From NCBI GenBank assembly GCA_905221605.1, contig CAJNDS010000235.1, positions 27,435 to 91,434 of the forward strand: a stretch of 64,000 nucleotides of DNA, read 5' to 3'. The DNA is from Symbiodinium natans (taxonomy: Eukaryota; Sar; Dinophyceae; Suessiales; Symbiodiniaceae). Position numbers and translations under genes: made by a program. Shown one piece after another: positions 60,846 through 64,000 of this stretch. The notes under the pieces are model-generated. The model ran no database searches. It saw only the letters and a program-made list of their open reading frames with translations, and was not told where the DNA came from. Each line of letters begins with the position of its first letter. The first letter of the stretch is position 1.

Positions 60846-60994
60846 TATCACTACTGCCAAGGAAATTACAGGAGCAAGTCTCAGCAAGCTGTTCCCCAAA
60901 AAACATCCGCAATTCGTTGCAGAGTTCTGTGGGCTGTAATCCCGACACAGCCACCCTACAACCCATAGAAGAAAAGTTCTTATGGAGAGTAGCC

Positions 60995-61082
60995 CCCCCC
61001 TTAACCCCCTTTAAACACCCCGTTAAACCCCCCTTAAAACCCCCCTTAAACCCCCTTTCAACCCCCCCAAACCCCTCCCCCT
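60995..61082. repeat. CCCCCTTAAA-like tract
   Basis: Seven or eight degenerate units of CCCCCTTAAAC, about 10-12 bp each, unlike the heptamer. Confidence 0.8.
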
Positions 61083-61224
61083 TCCCTTTGGCCAAGGTCG
61101 ACCCCGTAGCGCGGCAGAGGTTCGAGGTGGCTCCTACAGCTGCATCCCACTAAGCCATTCCACCTCAACCCTGTTGGGGGACAAAAAGCTTCGGCTTTTT
61201 GAGCTTGAGAGTTTGCGGGCTTCA

Positions 61225-61830
61225 AGGCGAAACCCTAAACCCTAAACCTTAAACCCGAAACCCTACCTCCTAAACCCTAATTAAACCCTAAACCCTAAAC
61301 CCTCGATTATGAACCTATGGGGAGCATCGTGCTGGGTATCGGAGGGAGACGGGACCTGTCGGCATGTCGCTAGAGTCTCAGTAAACCCTAAACCCTGAAC
61401 CCTTAACCTTAAACCTTACACCCTACACCCGAGACCCTAAACCCTAAACCCTAAACCCTAAACCCTAAACCCTAAACCCTAAACCCTAAACCCTAAACCC
61501 TAAACCCTAAACCCTAAACCCTAAAACCCTAAACCCTAGGTTTCGGCTCGAGGGCCTCCATCCTCAGCCTTAAGCCTTGCAACTTGAGCGGCTTGGGGTT
61601 TCCCCGATCTGGTTCCTCTGTGTTTTCGTTTCCCAAATTATGTGGGTTTAGGGTTTAGGGTTTAGGGTTTAGGGTTTAGGGTTTAGGGTTTAGGGTTTAG
61701 GGTTTAGGGTTTAGGGTTTCTGGTTTAGGGTTTAGGGTTTGGGGTGGGACAGTTTTTTGGGGTCCCTACACCGTGGGGTTTAGGGTTTTTTTCGGGTTTA
61801 GGGTTTAGTGTTTAGTTTTTTTTTTTTTCG
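61225..61830. repeat. Heptamer arrays, CCCTAAA then TTTAGGG
   Basis: CCCTAAA at 61225-61305 and 61430-61540 (about 14 units), then TTTAGGG at 61643-61745 (about 14 units) and a T-homopolymer at about 61815-61828. Confidence 0.9.
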
Positions 61831-61848
61831 TTCCCCCCCTGGTCCTTA

Positions 61849-61897
61849 AATGAGGGCCCTGCACATACCCTTAAAAGGATTGTATAGGGCCCTCATT
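61849..61897. repeat. Perfect 12-bp hairpin
   Basis: AATGAGGGCCCT (61849-61860) and AGGGCCCTCATT (61886-61897) are exact inverted repeats around a 25-nt loop that itself has CCCTTAAAAGG symmetry. Confidence 0.85.
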
Positions 61898-62119
61898 CCC
61901 GCATTCCCACTAAGAGCCAGCCAGTTTTTGGGGGTGCCTACACCATAGGGTTTAGGGTGTTTTACACTTTAGGGCTTAGGGTTTAGGGTTTAGGGTTTAG
62001 GGTTTAGGGTTTAGGCTTAGCGTTTAGGGCCCGCCTCCCCCCCAACAAAAGAGAGAAGCCTGAGCTGCAAGCCACTTGCCGTGGCCCCCTCCCTCCCTCA
62101 ACCGTCAACCCAAAGTTCT

Positions 62120-62440
62120 GGTTTAGGGTTTAGGGTTTAGGGGTTAAGGGTTTAGGGTTTAGGGTTTAGGGTTTAGGTTTCAGGGTTTAGGGTTCAGGGT
62201 TCAGGGTCCCCTCCCTTACGAGTAGGGAATGAGGGAATGAGGTACCCTATATCATCCCTTAAAGGGTAGAATATAGGGGGATATTGCCACATTCCCTGAT
62301 TCCCTACCAACCAACAGTAAGCTCCCCCGAGCCTAAACGCTTGTTTAGGGTTTAGGGTTTAGGGTTTGGGGTTTAGGGTTTAGGGTTTACGCTTTAGGGT
62401 TTACGGTTTAGGGTTTAGGGTTTGGGGTTTAGGGTTTACG
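62120..62440. repeat. TTTAGGG arrays around the foldback
   Basis: TTTAGGG at 62122-62205 and 62344-62440, interrupted by the foldback element. Confidence 0.85.
62222..62307. repeat. 86-bp foldback with 18-bp arms
   Basis: GTAGGGAATGAGGGAATG (62222-62239) and CATTCCCTGATTCCCTAC (62290-62307) are inverted with one mismatch; the interior CCCTATAT...ATATAGGG is also symmetric. Same general style as the hairpin at 61849 and the element at 5750. Confidence 0.85.
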
Positions 62441-62569
62441 ACCCTGCTTTCCGCAGCACTCTTGCTCTCTACCGCGGCCCCGCCTTAGAAGAGATGAGGG
62501 CCGCAAGAAGTTTGAAGTGGCTTGGGCTGAGGTTCGGGAAGGGTTTTTTGTGGTTGAGGGTTTAGAAAC

Positions 62570-63060
62570 CCTAAACCCCAAACCCTAAACAGCAAACCCT
62601 AAACCCTAAACCCTAAACCCAAAACCCCAAACCCTAAACCCGTTGAATCAAAGTAGCCGCAGCCTTGAAGTCTCGTTGGTCCTGAGCAGCACTTTCATGA
62701 GGCGTTCACGCCCTAAACAACCCGAAGAACCCTTCCAAGGACCCTAAGAACCCTAAGCACCCGAACCCTAAGAACCCCCAAAAACCCTTAAGAACTTCAA
62801 GAAGCCTAAGCCCAAACCCAAAGCACTGCAAATCTGCAGCTTTTTTGCTTTTCCTGGGGGGGGGGGGGGGGGGGGGGGGGCGGGGGCGCTACAGCCTGCG
62901 GGCTTTTCCTCGGCTTAGGGTTTGATCCTCCAGGCTGCGGTTTTCGGGGTTAGCTGTCTTGGGTGTGGGGGTTAGGCTTTAAGCTCCCAAGCCCAAGCAT
63001 CATGCCCTAAATGCGGGCCCCTTGTGAGGGGAGCTTAGGAGCCGAAAGTGAACCCAGAGA
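62570..63060. other. Non-coding with CCCTAAA, CCCTAAGAA and a G-homopolymer
   Basis: CCCTAAA at 62570-62640; ACCCTAAGA repeats at about 62740-62800; a run of about 25 G at 62857-62881. No gene. Confidence 0.6.
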
Positions 63061-63068
63061 CCCCAACA

Positions 63069-63139
63069 CTCCTTCATCAAGGACTATTCCTTACACCATG
63101 CAAGGAACCCTATTATCATCCAAGGACTACTCCTTAGTT
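63069..63139. repeat. Relative of the 51.7-kb palindrome repeat, inverted
   Basis: AAGGACTATTCCTTAC, then CATGCAAGGAACCCT, then AAGGACTACTCCTTAG. The middle segment is the reverse complement of the GGGTTCCTTGCAGG spacer at 51.8 kb. Confidence 0.6.
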
Positions 63140-63269
63140 AAGGGACATGGGAGTCCCTGGGAAGCGAATTTCGGCTCAGGTATCTGCACACCCCCGACCC
63201 GCTGTCGGCTGCTCCTCATCTTGTGATGTGGGGGGTGTCAGCGCGCTTCGGGGGATACCTCGGCCCTGA

Positions 63270-64000
63270 CCCCTAGACCCTAAACCCTAAGCCCTGAACC
63301 CCCAACCCTAAACCCTAAACCCTAAACCCGAAACCCCAAACCCGAAACCCGAAACCCGAAACCCTGAAGACCCAAGAAGCATTCTTAGTGGCTTCCGGAA
63401 GCTCGGGTTGGGTGTTTAGGGTTTAGGGTCTAGGGTTTAGGGTTTAGGGCGCCTGGGGCTGTTTGGGGCTACCCTGAGGCGTCCCCAAAATCGCAAGCCT
63501 TGGCTTCAGGGCGTTTGGTGGGCTTGGGGTTAACCCCAAGCCTCCGGAGCGCAAAGCCCCCAAATTGTGTGGACCCCCCAAGTGTTTAGGGTTTGGGTTT
63601 AGGGTTTCGGGTTTTGGGTTTCGGGTTTGGGGTCCAGGGTTCAGGGTTGGGGTGTAGGAACCCTCAGCCCTAAGCCCGAAAGCTCAGGAAGCTCATGCTC
63701 AACATATTCCTCATACTACCACATAGGAACAGGGCACCCCCTTAAACCCTTACACCCTAAACCCTAAACCCGAAACCCTAAACCCTACACCCTGAACCCC
63801 AAATCCTGATTCAGCTCCACTGCTCCACCTTCGCTTCCCCCGAAGTTCCCTGAGGACGTTGAGGTGCCTGTTGTGGTCCTTTCGCAGGGAGATCTCGCCA
63901 CCCGGACGCATTGCGACCCGAAACCCGCAACCCTCAAGCCTAAACCCCAAACCCTAAACCCTAAACCCTAAACCCTAAACCCTCAACCCTCAACCCTCAA
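63270..64000. repeat. Mixed-orientation heptamers to the window end
   Basis: CCCTAAA/CCCGAAA at 63270-63365, TTTAGGG at 63413-63450 and 63585-63650, CCCTAAA at 63740-63800 and 63935-64000. The final units drift to CCCTCAA, so this is not a clean telomere. Confidence 0.85.

Noticed and set aside
63935-64000. Chromosome end (telomere) at the right edge
   Set aside because: The array is short, degenerate and preceded by arrays in both orientations; the window simply ends inside repeats.

Overview
The window is nuclear DNA of a dinoflagellate, most likely a Symbiodiniaceae/Suessiales relative. Reasons: plant-type telomere-like heptamers (CCCTAAA/TTTAGGG) scattered in dozens of degenerate interstitial blocks in both orientations; sparse genes; a tandemly amplified methyltransferase gene; giant G+C-rich retroelement ORFs without introns; and, inside the retroelement LTRs, a match to the 3' end of the dinoflagellate spliced leader. 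This is inference from sequence features, not a database match.

Layout. 0.9-1.95 kb: a frameshifted tyrosine-recombinase gene. 2.3-4.2 kb: a large imperfect inverted repeat with telomere-like edges. 4.2-5.7 kb: heptamer arrays and a GA microsatellite. 5.87-10.67 kb (+): one ORF holding six tandem FkbM-type methyltransferase units. 10.7-17.5 kb: largely non-coding heptamer arrays, microsatellites and a small hairpin element. 17.55-18.74 kb: a short dispersed repeat, a 16-bp minisatellite and an AT-rich tract. 18.74-45.86 kb (- strand): an LTR retrotransposon block bounded by two 294-bp LTRs that differ at 2 positions. It contains an almost complete ~17-kb copy (B, 29.0-45.6 kb) and the 3' ~9.9 kb of a second copy (A, 19.0-28.9 kb), separated by a 100-N gap. 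45.9-47.4 kb: the other half of the AT-rich target, a duplicated ~0.2-kb block, C-tracts and an inverted copy of the 17.6-kb repeat. 47.4-52.4 kb: mostly non-coding. 52.44-53.77 kb (+): an ORF with two nuclease-fold-like repeats. 54-64 kb: non-coding, with heptamer arrays and several small perfect or near-perfect hairpins.

The retroelement is the outstanding object. Its reading frame (about 15.8 kb, broken once in copy B by a 1-nt difference that copy A lacks) runs: Gag with two CCCH zinc fingers, protease-like domain, zinc ribbons plus a membrane segment, RT thumb/connection and RNase H, a DDE integrase, integrase C-terminal domain, and only then the RT fingers/palm with the YVDD active site. 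RT is therefore permuted: its C-terminal half is encoded about 5.4 kb before its N-terminal half. Downstream of the palm come a Tpt1/KptA-like RNA 2'-phosphotransferase domain, a C2H2 finger, RanBP2-like fingers, a second membrane segment, a SWIM finger and a C-terminal phospholipase-D/Zucchini-like nuclease domain. RNA-repair and nuclease modules appended to a permuted RT, with a spliced-leader-like sequence in the LTR, make this the best candidate in the window for an undescribed system.
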